Shown here one piece after another: positions 11,550-22,689 of a stretch of 64,000 nt of DNA. Made by a program: the position numbers and the translations under genes. This DNA is from Deroplatys truncata. Its lineage: Eukaryota > Arthropoda > Insecta > Mantodea > Mantidae. Within the stretch, counting starts at the first letter, position 1. The number at the start of each line of letters is the position of its first letter. Under the pieces are notes generated by a model. It did no database searches and was not told the DNA's origin. It worked only from the letters and a program-made list of their open reading frames with translations. The DNA lies in contig CM060986.1 of the NCBI GenBank assembly GCA_030765065.1, forward strand, positions 78,795,573 through 78,859,572, read 5' to 3'.

Positions 11550-13192
11550 AACATAGAAACATTTAAGCAGGAGAATATATTCGCAAGGAATAATGTGCTC
11601 GGTGTAGCATGACATGGCAGCATGTCACCCTTCAAACTTTACCTTGTACACAAAGGGAAGGCAGGGGGAGGAGGGGTGGCCCTTACTGGCTAGAGCAACA
11701 GCAGAAGGGAGACTACCATGGAAACCACATGAAAACATTCCTCTCCAGCTACTGCCACAATTCAGTTCTTGTTTAAAACAAACTGTATACGAATTTTTAG
11801 AGTATTTCCCAATGTCCCTTGATTTCATTACTTTGCTTGGCATATAACAGGAGCTAAGATGCCAAAGTTTAAAGTTCATTGTATAAAATTGTGATTAGTA
11901 ATGCTTAAAATATTGGTTCCATCATTGGAAAATAGGAAAAGTAATTCTTCCTCCGAAAAAAGGAGAAATTAATATGAGACAAGCCAGTATAAATGCCCTT
12001 ACTTAACAAGTATAAAATTCTGGAACAGAACCCTAATATCTGCTGCAAAACTGCTGATCAAAGGCACAAAAATCTGCAAAATGTAAAGCAATCTGAAAGA
12101 TCCTCATGCTAATGTTTATTTTACAGATCTCTGCTATAAACTTTTGATAAATACTGTGAAAGCAATGGTAAAAGGTCAAAGCTCTGCAACACTAAAATGC
12201 TACAGGTAAACAGCCTTAAAATTAGCTTTAAAATTACCAAATTTAATTACAATTAAATATGGTAATTCATTGAAACAAGTGTTTCAGTAACTAAATAATA
12301 AGAGCTTGAAATGTTAGCTGGTACAGAAAACAAGGGTTACCAGTTGTCCTTTTCTGTAGCTCTTAGTGGTGTGGGTGGATTTTTTTGTAAAAGTGGGAGA
12401 TGTGCTATTTTTGGAGTACAGAGAGTGGCTTCCGCTTTAAAGCATGGAAATGCAGCACACATAACTAAAAACATAAGATATTCATTTGACAAAATCATCA
12501 AACAAAGATCTGAGCGCTTCACAGAATGTTAATTTATACAAAGATAAGCTTATCATTGATGTTTTCAATATTTTGCATTTTTGATTGGCTAGTAGAACTT
12601 GGCTCTGTAACAGCAGTGGGCAGTGCAACAATGTTTGGTTTCTTATAATACTAGAATTTTAATCACATCACTAGAGACTGGTTTTGTGTGAGTTATTTCA
12701 GGTGTGTTCGCACATATTAGCAACAATCTGTCCGACACATTCAACAATTGATAAGATGCTGCACATATGAAGTTAAAACTTTATATATCAGTTTGAATAA
12801 CATTTTTGATAAACTTAAAATTGATTTGACAGTAGAATATTAAGGGAAGTTTATTTTTAGAGCTTCCTAAAAATGTATGGCTTTAGGTGCAATGTGTGGA
12901 GATGAAATGCTACAGTGTAGTTTATAAGGAGGGCCCACAAAAATGTATGATTTTTAGGTGAACCATTGCACAATGAAGCTGAAATGTTATCTATAGAATC
13001 TAAATAATATTTGTTGATAGAAGAAGTGTTTTTGAAATTGGTATGTAGTAACAGAGGGAATAGGGAATCCTAAGAGTCAAGATTTTGAGACACTCCACTT
13101 ATGGAGCTGAAAGCTTACGTTTAGAGAGTAGTTTTGCCAATGGTAGCTGATCAGAGGAGACAATAGAGGCCGGGCCACCTCACTCTTTAGCG
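11550..13192. other. Intergenic, nothing recognised
   Basis: AT-rich. If the RPRD2-like exon at 16928-17078 (minus) continues to the left, this is intronic. Open frames at 11614-11847 and 12311-12532 have no recognisable motif. Confidence 0.45.
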
Positions 13193-13252
13193 GCAGCAGT
13201 AGTAGTAGTGGTGGTGGTGGTGGTGGTGGTGGTGGTGGTGGTGGTGGTGGTG
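13193..13252. repeat. Compound (AGT)n(GTG)n microsatellite
   Basis: Short AGC/AGT repeats pass into 15 uninterrupted GTG units (13208-13252). Confidence 0.97.
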
Positions 13253-15079
13253 CTGATATAGTAGCAGTGATTAGAAAAATCTGCTTACATTAAAAGGAAA
13301 GGAATAAGGATTTTCCAACATCAGGTTCCTGGCCTCCCCAGAATTTGGGCCCTACTGCACTGCATTTCAAATGTTAATATGGTTGACATTGTTGATATAG
13401 TCTGCTTTTTAAAAGATGTTACCTGGCAGCCGTCACTTTGTACATGTAGAGATGCGCAATGCTGCCATGTATAGCAGGTGCCTTCCTATCTCTATTCCTC
13501 TTTTCCCTCTGAATTCACAGTACTATAAACAAGTGTTCGGATATCTCTTGTATCAGCAATAACATTGGAGATGTAACTTGTATTAGCCTACTTTAAGAAC
13601 AAGAAGTATTTCTTCACTGCATTCTTGCATCTTGACAGATGTGATTCTGAGTAGCTATATAAAATTTACGAAATGCTCTTGTAATAGTGAATAACTGTAA
13701 TGTACATTGAATCTCTCTCCCAAAATTATGCATTGAAACCAAATATTATCCATACAAAAAATATATTTGTATGTATAAATATATATAATATATCTAGAAA
13801 CGGTCATCTCACTTATTTTAAGAACACATGCAAATCCTTTCCTCATTTGGTTAAAAGCAGTAAGAGGTTCATTGTAAAGGAGCATATTCACTCTTCCTGC
13901 TCAAAGAATTCCCTAAGAGAAAAGAAAACTCTCTAGCTTGGCTGTGCAATGTAATACCCCAAACAGAAGCTGATCTTTGTATTGGACCATGAGTCCTCTT
14001 TCTACCTCTAACTCTATCTCCATCAAGTCCTTGCTTCCATAACTAAGTATTTTATAAGAATTTTAACAAGGAATATCGATAGCAATAACTGACCTGAGGA
14101 GTAAATGATTCATCAGTGTAACCAGTGTGGCAACTTTTGCTTACATTTCCATAGCAACAGCCTTCCCTTCTTACCCTTCACCACACCTTGCTTGACATCT
14201 GTTCTGTTTCTTCTTTTAAAAATCAGACTATAAGTAATTGTGAATAGTTTTATAAGGATACCTAAAAGTCAGCAATTGAGGAATATTTTCAAAAAAAAAG
14301 TAAATAAATAAAAAAAAAATAGTATTAAATTTTATAAAAACTACCACATTATCTCCAACATAAAACCCCTCTGAAATTTAACACTATACTGATATTTATA
14401 ATCCTGTTTAAGATTACAAAAACATAATGTTGAAAAGTATTATAATGCTGAAAGTTTAATTAAATTATGTGAAAAGTTGCACTACATACATTTTAACTGC
14501 AAATTACCTATACAATACACACGTATTAAAATATTATAATATAAATTTAAGTCGTAAAAGCTTTCTCATTCATTAAGACCAATGTTGAGTATAAAATTGT
14601 GAAATCTGGTATGAAATTGGTATGAACTGCATGGCATGTTTCAAAGATCATCCTCTGGTAGTTCTAAGAACAGGTATAAAATAAATCCGTCAACTTTTTT
14701 GAGTCTCCACTCAGTGTACTTTATAGAAAAAGCATACCAACCATGAAGAGGTGGAGGGGATATATATAGGTATATAACACAATGTTAATACAACAGCTAT
14801 ACCGAGTTTATGCTAAAAATAAATGCACCATTCATAGCTTTTTTCTAGACTTTTCACCAAGGTAAACATAAAACCACTGGTCAAATCTTAAACACAATCA
14901 CTATTTGTATAGTGCAGAGCACAAGACTTCCTTTACTGAAAAATCCAGGATTAAATCAAAGTTCACTCATTACATTAGGGTTAGAACTTTCCAGCTAGCA
15001 TCAAAATAATTTGTACTGAAACTAACCTTATACACTGTTGCCACACCGTACAATAAAAAAGTCTTTGTTGCTCCTATTA
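13253..15079. other. Intergenic, nothing recognised
   Basis: AT-rich sequence without an exon, repeat or RNA gene that I can support; possibly intron of the minus-strand RPRD2-like gene. Confidence 0.45.
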
Positions 15080-15508
15080 CTTAATCATGGTACATAGATC
15101 AAAAATAGCATTCCATCAAAAAATTGGATATGAAATTTCAGTGGAAATACAAGTTGTTATGTCTCCTGAAGCCAAAAAAAACAGCTTTAGAATAAAATTG
15201 AAGTATGAGGAAAGTGTGGGAGAAGGAGGAGCAGATAGAGAGCAGCATAACTCAAAGCCGAAGCGTCTGATAAATACTAAATTTCATACCTGTATTAAGG
15301 CACCTTGTAAGGTGAAAATTTTCAAGAAAATCCTCCCACCCCAAACAATTCTTTACACTGAAAACTTGCCCCCCCCCTATAAATGGATCTTAAGATTTAT
15401 ATCAAAATCCAAAATGAGTGATAGATAAATAGATAAGACACACCTATTGGCATGATAAATAAAATGTGTATGTAAAATTTTTGTAAATAGCCAGTAAAGT
15501 CTCTTTCA
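15080..15508 (+). repeat. R850 interspersed repeat, copy 3, partial
   Basis: Diverged 5' half: ATTCCATCAAAAAATTGG, GAAATTTCAGTGGAAATAC, TTTTCAAGAAAATCCTCCC and ATAAATAAAATGTGTATG match the family in order. The 3' half is missing. Confidence 0.75.
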
Positions 15509-16532
15509 GATAAGATACAGTATCAGGGTCCAGGTCATATTCACTATAAGTTACACAAAACTCCCATAACATGTAACCCACCCAAGGCGTTATGGGAGCA
15601 TTGCCAAAATTGAGGGCCTTAAGCCGCAAAGTGTAACCGAGGGATGTTTTTTAGAAGGTGAGAGTGGAGCAGTTGCGCTGGCAGCAACAGGGCATAGCCA
15701 TAGATTCTGTGAGGCAATACTCCAATGATCCATTTACTTAACAACATTTTGAGTTGGCAACCACTCGTCTTAAAATATATTTCGTAAATACTTCAGATGC
15801 ATTTCATCCATAATCCAATACGTATTAGAACTATCTCCTTCATTGGAATTTTGTATAAAAGGGAAAGCATAACAGAAAAACAAAAAACTTATTATTGGAA
15901 AAATGAAACAATTTATCCACATCAATCTCCTTCATAATGTTTATTGTCTCCAAAACATTTCTCGCTCTATGTTTAAAGCCTCCCCAGTATTGATGGAACA
16001 TGCTTGAAAGTTTAAAATTCCTTTTTCTTTTCCTTTACATGAGCCCATTACTACAACTCATGATGTAAACAGTGAATGTTCCTTAAGCACGTTGTGTACA
16101 ACTAAACCCAAATTGCTCTATTTAAAATCAATTTTAGTCATAGATGTATCATAAATAATGTAACATTGGTAAAATAATGAACTCTTTCTATGAATAATAT
16201 AACATGTAATGTTATATAATTATGTGGACCTGTAATGGGAAAAGAAAGTTATTGAGATTGCACATTAGATTTCCTTAGCTTTGCTTTTTACTGCATGTCA
16301 GAATAAAATCTGTTTGCTTCTAGGCAGGTTTTTGATCACATATGTATGAGGTAAGCACAGGCTACTAAAATTCTGGAGTTCTATCCATCCCTCTAAATGT
16401 ACAATACATCTTTTGGTTTCCATTACATTTTTTTCTACAAGTGCCTTCAGCCATACTTTGTATCTTTGTGATAAATTGCTTAGTACCTTTTGGAACCATG
16501 AGAAGACACCCCTTCAGCAGGTTCTCTTTTCA
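15509..16532. other. Intergenic, nothing recognised
   Basis: AT-rich; no supported feature. Probably intron 1 of the RPRD2-like gene. Confidence 0.45.
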
Positions 16533-16716
16533 AATCTGCTCTTAGTTCTCTTTGCTACACGGCTTTCCCTCTAAAAAACATACCTCGGCCACGCTTTGAG
16601 GCTGAGGGCCCTCAATCTCTTGGCTATGCCTTGAGGCTGAGTATCTTACATTAAATATTCGTCTGTTGGACATATAACACATTTTCATCACCAAGGAAGA
16701 GAACTAAGAGCAGATT
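16533..16716. repeat. 20-bp perfect inverted repeat, 144-bp spacer
   Basis: AATCTGCTCTTAGTTCTCTT at 16533-16552 is the exact reverse complement of 16697-16716. The spacer holds a short imperfect direct repeat around GGCCACGCTTTGAGGCTGAG and GGCTATGCCTTGAGGCTGAG. It may be the ends of a tiny non-autonomous element or a stem in the RPRD2-like intron. Confidence 0.8.
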
Positions 16717-16927
16717 GTCGCTCTTTTCATGTGAGATAGCTAGATTATATCACAAACCATGTTGCTGAACTGTACCTAATGCTACTACACACCCTAACTG
16801 TCTGTTTAACCTGTAAAATGTTTAAATGTCACAGTAACAATCTAAAAAATCAAAGGTTTCAAAATCAAACTTTCAGATTCATGTAAATACAGAGGACCAT
16901 ATACTGGAATTAAATTGCAGTTCTTAC

Positions 16928-17078
16928 CTTTCTTCAGCACACGCAACCAGCAGGCAACTATCTTCTTATGATGCTGCCGATTATGTAAGCACCATGCTGA
17001 TAGTGACTGAATGCTTTCTTGTGAGTCCTTAAGAAACTGCAGTCTTTTCTCAAACTGGTGTTCATTAAAGGTTGTCAT
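16928..17078 (-). CDS. RPRD2: RPRD2-like CID protein, first coding exon
   Basis: Fifty codons plus one base on the minus strand, from ATG at 17078 (context ACAATGA) to a consensus 5' splice site (AAAG|GTAAGA, exon end 16928). The product begins MTTFNEHQFEKRLQFLKDSQ, then SIQSLSAWCLHNRQHHKKIV and a CWLRVLKK stretch. This matches helices 1-3 of the CID domain of the RPRD family, which binds the phosphorylated RNA polymerase II C-terminal tail in the nucleus. The SLSxWC...HHxxIV pattern is closer to RPRD2 than to RPRD1A/B, in my judgement. A TTG-started extension upstream is not needed. The next exon (expected LxLFYLANDVIQ) was not found between here and base 1, so intron 1 probably exceeds 16 kb or the gene is truncated. 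Confidence 0.78.
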
Positions 17079-17450
17079 TGTCTTAGTTTTCAATTAAGTA
17101 CTTTAGCCACTACCACTTCACAATCACCCCTTACTGTATAGCAAAACCATTTAGAGAGTTTAAACACATGTTTGTGCTTAACGCATATATATTTGGGATA
17201 ATGTAATCGATTGATGTCCATCAGTTAATGCATTTACACCAGAACAATGGCAAATATGAAAACTCCGGGATTCAAATATCTACTTGTTTCAGTAACTGGG
17301 CATCCTTGTAAATCACTTCTTACTATTATAATCAAAACTTTAGAGACATAATTTTAAAAGTCCTTCACTAATAACCTCATATCACGAATGTACGTTGTGA
17401 ACGCCGCCAATTCATGGGGGGCGCTCGGTCAAAGTATATTGCAAAACTTC
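17079..17450 (-). promoter_or_regulatory. Probable 5' UTR and promoter of the RPRD2-like gene
   Basis: Upstream of the ATG on the minus strand the sequence is AT-rich, then shows a CpG-bearing patch at 17385-17430 (ACGTTGTGAACGCCGCC, GGGGCGCTCGG). No clear TATA box. Assignment is by position only. Confidence 0.35.
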
Positions 17451-17889
17451 TATTGCAGATATTAACTATTCCTCTGTTTCTAGTGTGTCCATTGCTATTC
17501 AATATACATTATTCTCAAAGATTCACTTATTAATACGATTCGGCATACTAAATGTGAAAATATGCTTCGTTTACTAACATCACAAAATGTTTTCTTCGCC
17601 ATATTTTTCAGGCAGCCTTTAGAAACTCCCAAACACCAAGGAGTATAGAACAAGAAATAGTGAATAATCACAGAGTATTAAACTAATTTGGGGAACGAAG
17701 ACATTTTAAACGAATATGCTAAACAATAATTGCAAACATTAGTGGCAGCACTATGATGGTAAATTAAATAACATGAATAACACACATTAAAAGAATGTAT
17801 ATATTAAAATTTACATAGTTCCTCATCTGGTTCCAGTAATGATGTATTTTTCAACATCTATATATTACAACCTCTTGAACGAGGAAAGA

Positions 17890-18530
17890 GCTTTATGACT
17901 ACAAAAAGTTGGGACTTGGGAGTTTACACTACTTCGTCGGGTTCCAGAAGCACAGATCCACAGCATTCACGAAAGCTATTTTTTACATTAGGAACATACA
18001 AAACTTATCCCTTGACACAGCCTTGAGATTATTCCACATCAAAATTGTCCCGATTGCATGCTATGCAGTCACCAAAATTTGGAACCAACCTATACTCGCA
18101 AATCTAAGCAGAGTGGGGTCAGTGAAAGCAACCTACCGAGCAGAGCCCTTTGATCATTCCGAACGACAATCACTAGATTCATCTATCTCTTGGCCGCCAC
18201 AGACCTCTTCATCAGGGAGGTAGCAATAAAGTACAACCAGCATATGAAGCCCGCATTAGAGAAAGGGAAGAAAAGTCACTGGCAATAGATCAAAGCTTTC
18301 ATTATACTCCAGCCATGAATTCAAAAGCATGGAAAGAACCAAATTTCCAGCTCTGACACGTGCATAAAGGAACGGCAGCACATGGCTTTTACTTCAGAAT
18401 CTGCTACCAAAGAGGATTTCACCAGGTGTCATTTCAATGTTGCTGTATTCCATGCGAGCAACGGTGAGAACAGTGTCATCTATTTGACTGGGAAGCAAGG
18501 ACAAACTCGCTAAAATTTTATGCACATTAC
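17890..18530 (+). pseudogene. LINE reverse transcriptase C-terminal fragment
   Basis: Plus-strand frames read SLDTALRLFHIKIVPIACYA, the part following the RT thumb in jockey-like non-LTR Pol proteins. After a frameshift comes EKSLAIDQSFHYTPAMNSKA, then HGFYFRIC and a cysteine-rich end (CCCIPCEQR...CHL) corresponding to the C-terminal zinc-binding tail. Stops and frameshifts show it is dead. The element's RT core and endonuclease are absent, so it is 5'-truncated, as LINEs often are. Confidence 0.75.
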
Positions 18531-18756
18531 AAAAAAACTTTTGTATTTCTTGTGCACAGCGTGTTTAATAAATCCTTTAAATACTATTTACATGTTTGTT
18601 TTCCTTCTATGTTCTCAATTTCTATAATACAAAGAAAGATCATAAATTCCACATATTGAGCCTTCTTGAATGTGTGGTAAGAAAACTGTATAAATACTAT
18701 ATTCCCTTACCCAAACTCACTCTTAAATACCCCTTCCTATTCTCCAACTACATTTT

Positions 18757-19620
18757 CACTTTCTCTAGCACGCACATAGTAGATAGAGAAGATATTGCAC
18801 TCCACTAAAAATTCTATACTGAAATTACACCGTAGTTGTTTTGAAGCCCCTTGAATAAAAAAAACGCATTTTTAGCAGAAGGTCCGCGCGTGTGTGTCTA
18901 TCTATGTCTATGTGTTTGTGTCTGTGAACAGCATAACTAAAAAAACAAAAGTCGGATGAACACTTAACCTGGTATTTAGGTGTTTAGAAAGGTATTTACA
19001 AAGTTGCGACACGGAGATTTTAAGAAAATTCCACTCTCCGAATTACCCTTTGCACTAAAGTTTTTTTCGATATTTGATTTTTTTAAAAAATGGCTCTAAC
19101 CATTTTGAATAAAATACCACACATTAAATATAATTATATCGCAAACAAAATGCATTTCTTGAATTGTGGAATAGACTTTGAAGTTCTCTTTATTCGGAGG
19201 GAATTTTGTGTAAGCTTGTATAACTGATTAACTTTAAGTGATAAACAAAAGTGTATTATACAAAATATATAATATCTTTAAAACATACAATTATTTCAAA
19301 TAACCTTTTTCTGGCATCAGCCATTTCCGAAATGACCGTTATTAGCGGTTCGAGTTGTTCAATACTTGGCTATTCTTTGAAACTCTTGTTGATTTTCAGT
19401 TGTCATAGAAAGAGTATGGAAGTTAAGGGCCAGCGTATAGGATCCAGTTCCAAAAAATTTTGACTTTTTCCTAAATATGTGTAATGCAGCTATTTCTGCA
19501 AAGATTTATCTAGATTAAAGTGAAATATATACGAAAATAAACGTTCGTAAGAATAGTTTATATACCACTAATAAAGACGGAGGTTAGAGAAAGTCGTAAG
19601 AATGTGACATATCAGATTGT
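18757..19620 (+). repeat. R850 interspersed repeat, copy 4
   Basis: Full-length, diverged: starts CACTTTCTCTAGCACGCAC and ends AAGAATGTGACATATCAGATT. It is followed almost immediately by copy 5 in the same orientation. Confidence 0.85.
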
Positions 19621-19624
19621 TTAC

Positions 19625-20415
19625 TTTTTACTTTCTCCACCATGTACCTGGTAGTTAGAGAAGGCATTGCATTCCACCAAAAATTCGACGTTGAGATTTC
19701 ACCGGAAATACATGCTTTGAGGCCTCCTGAGTTAAAAAGAAAAATTTTCTTTTTTTTATAACGTACATAGTAGGTTAATCCCCACTCAAGAAAATCTCCA
19801 CCCCATCTAACTTTTACAAGGAAATTTTTCGAAAAATTTAATTTTCAAAAAATGGCTCTAAAGATTTGGATTAAAGTACCGTATATTAAAGATCTTTACA
19901 TGATAAATAAAATGTATGTTTTGAATTTTCTGGGAATAGCCTATGAAGTCCTCTTCATTCGAAGGAATTTTGCATAATCTTGTATAAATGATAAGGGTTA
20001 CGCGATAGACGAAAGCATACTGCAAAAAAATGTAGATCTCTTTAAAGCACACAATTTATTTCAAATAAGTCTTTTGTGGCATAAGCCATTTATGAGATAT
20101 CCGTTATTAATCTTGGAATTGTGCATTACTTGATCATTCTCTTAAAAGTCCTGTCAACATTCAGTTGTTTCTCACGATTGCATGTAAAGTGTGGAATTTT
20201 AAGGCCAGCGAATTGGGTTCAGTTCTTAAACATTTGACTATCGCTGTTCTATTTCTATCTATAACGAAATGTGTAATGCAGTTATTTCTGCTTATGTTTA
20301 TCTAGGTTAAAATGAAGCAGATAGGAAAACAAATTTCGTAAGAATAATCTGCATACGCTTTAATAAGCTACAGAGGTAGAGACGGTTATGTGGATGTAAC
20401 ACATAGGATTTTTTT
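19625..20415 (+). repeat. R850 interspersed repeat, copy 5
   Basis: Begins TTTTTACTTTCTCCACCATG only a few bases after copy 4 ends and runs to TGTAACACATAGGATTTTTT. Head-to-tail with copy 4. It has a deletion around the GTGTGTCTGTG block. Confidence 0.85.
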
Positions 20416-20575
20416 AATATTGTTTTTCTCACGTTCTGGTGAATTTAGATTTCAATGATTTTAGATTGCCAATATAAATGGGTTTCTTGAAGTAATAAAA
20501 GGCGTTGTGACAGCACGCACTAAGTTTATACAAACTGGCGGACCTTACGCCTCCCGTCCAGCTAAAAATTGAATT

Positions 20576-20792
20576 TAGTTTTATTTACGGGCGCTCTTTA
20601 ACTGCTGTGGTTCTTAGCCGTCCCATTCTATTTTGGGCTTTACATACCGGAAATTATGCTCAGAGGCCTCTTTATCAGGCTGAGGTTCACTTACGTGCCG
20701 TAAATCAACGACACGGGCCACCAGCTTTACTTTCCTTCCGAAGGAAGCCATGTTAAGGATTGTTACCCTGGAAAAATCCATCGTCCCCCGCA
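20576..20792 (-). repeat. tRNA-derived SINE, copy E, head lost
   Basis: Tail and body on the minus strand (complements of TTTACGGGCGCTCTTTAAC, ACGTGCCGTAAATC, CTTCCGAAGGAAGCC). The tRNA-like head is missing; sequence passes straight into the BEL/Pao LTR fragment at about 20793. Confidence 0.82.
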
Positions 20793-20889
20793 GATAATTG
20801 ATTGATGCTTGGTTCTATGTAATGCGTGTTTTAAATACAACTACCAGTAAAACAAATGAGTCGTTTCCTATTCATTAAGATAATCGATA
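20793..20889 (+). repeat. BEL/Pao 5' LTR, 3' end only
   Basis: GGTTCTATGTAATGCGTG, ACTACCAGTAAAA and GAGTCGTTTCCTATT match the end of the LTR at 26722-26795 (ATTCTATGTAATGCGTTTG and so on). The rest of this LTR is lost at the SINE junction. Confidence 0.8.
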
Positions 20890-21249
20890 TTAGGCAACAT
20901 GACAGGAATGGTAAGTGCACATTTTGTGATACTGTTTCGCTGAAGCCTGTTTTTGTACTCAAGTTCTGATTGTAAAACCGATTAGTGCTGCTTTTCACGG
21001 AGTAATTCTCGACGAAATGGATTAAGACGCTTGGAAATCGACTGTAAAGAAGCATGAAATCATAAGGACCTATTCGCTAAGCAGTAAAACGCCATTACAG
21101 AGCTGGTAAACAAGAAAGCGAGTGGATGAGATTGTCGCAAGGTTTTCCGTGATGGAGTTAAGGTAATACGAGATCGTCGCTTGTCGCAGTTCTCTGGCTC
21201 GTATTATCTTATTTGTTGAGCGTCTCTTGTTTTATTATTTTAAATTTGG

Positions 21250-21250
<1 letters not shown>

Positions 21251-21346
<96 letters not shown>
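21251..21346. repeat. (CTA)32 microsatellite
   Basis: Ninety-six bases of uninterrupted CTA units inside the BEL/Pao leader or Gag N-terminal region. Confidence 0.98.
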
Positions 21347-21689
21347 ACATATACACTCTATGGAAGATATTTCCTCCATTTCTAAAAAACGGCACGCTAC
21401 CCTGACGTCATTTGTTTGTCTCTTCTTAGTGATAAACAACTCACCCCCTCGGTTTATTGTTACCCACTTCTATTGTGTGTGAGACCGTGTAAACTTATTT
21501 CCTAACAATACTTATGGCTAACAAACATCTAAAATCCTGTACATACAATAATATTAATTTACACTACAATCACTCTAGCATTCACAGTGTTGTGATATAA
21601 AATATTGCCTCACGCTCTCGATAGTGATATAAAGGTGCGAAAAGAGGAGGAAATCATACAAGAGTTGGAGTGAACTGATCAATACAGTG

Positions 21690-22590
21690 AAATGTATTTT
21701 ACGCTGGGAGGCAAAATTGTACGTCCTTAAGTCCGTGCCGTCGTTGCGGGGTCAATTTCCGATCTCGTGATTCTAATAAACATAATAGGCTACCGTAGTT
21801 GGAATTAGTTAAACACGGTGGCGAGATCTCCCAAAAGATTGGGTTCTGGGCACAGTTTTCCCGTTTCTCTTTTTTGACGAGGAGAAATGCCAGTACCTCC
21901 TCCAAGCTACAATATCCAAGTCAATGGCCAGAACCATTGTTGAAAGGTTTCCTTCTTCAGGTGAAAATTACGGCAAGGGGATTAGTGCACTGAAGGAGAG
22001 GTTCAGCATTTTAATTCAGCGTTACATAAGGGTACTGATAAAGATTATTGCTGACCACGATGATATGAATCTATCGCGCGGTACGACAAGTTGAAAGGCC
22101 AATAACATGCATTAGGAACATTGGAGATAACATCTGCTAATTATGCTGCCACTATCTTTCCACTAAGGGGGTGACGTTTGCCGCTAGAGACGTTAAAGGC
22201 ATTGGGAACGCACCAATGGTGACTGTGATTTGCCCTGGTGTGCAGATGTACAATCTCATTCTTTTTATCAAAAGAGGGGTATAGGCGGAAGAACGTGTCA
22301 TCTTGGCAAATACTCGTTCCCCACATTTTATTCAAAACCAACGAAGAGGATCAAGTCTCTTCCTGGTGAGACTGAGCGCCGCATTACTGCCCAGTGCCTT
22401 TTTTGTAAGGGTGATCACAGTGCTACTGATTGCCAAAAGACAGCGAACATGTCAATTGATGACAGGAAATTTCTTGCGCAGCCTGGTTGATGTTTCACTT
22501 GCACCAAGAAAGGTCACCCTGCACCTAGATGTCGGATATGGTGTAGTTCAAGCAAAGGACGCCACATACTGCTGATGTGTGATAAATGCA
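21690..22590 (+). pseudogene. BEL/Pao Gag, broken
   Basis: Frames over 21830-22020 read GFWAQFSR..., CQYLLQATISKSMARTIVERF and ENYGKGISALKERFSI, the conserved BEL/Pao Gag core. Frames at 22390-22580 encode two zinc knuckles: CLFCKGDHSATDC, then CFTCTKKGHPAPRC, followed by CSSSKGRHILLMC. Gag coats the element RNA. Frameshifts are present near 21900, 22100 and 22490 and a stop precedes the second knuckle. Confidence 0.82.
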
Positions 22591-22689
22591 TGGCCAGTTC
22601 TGTGGTTGAAGCGGGAAATAGTCCTCTTGAATTAGATTACCTGGCTATTAATCATAGTCTGACATTAAGAGCTTCAAATGAAGGTTCTT

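Noticed and set aside
11614-11847. 77-codon plus-strand frame in GC-richer sequence
   Set aside because: No motif, no splice-site support, and an equally long frame on the other strand.
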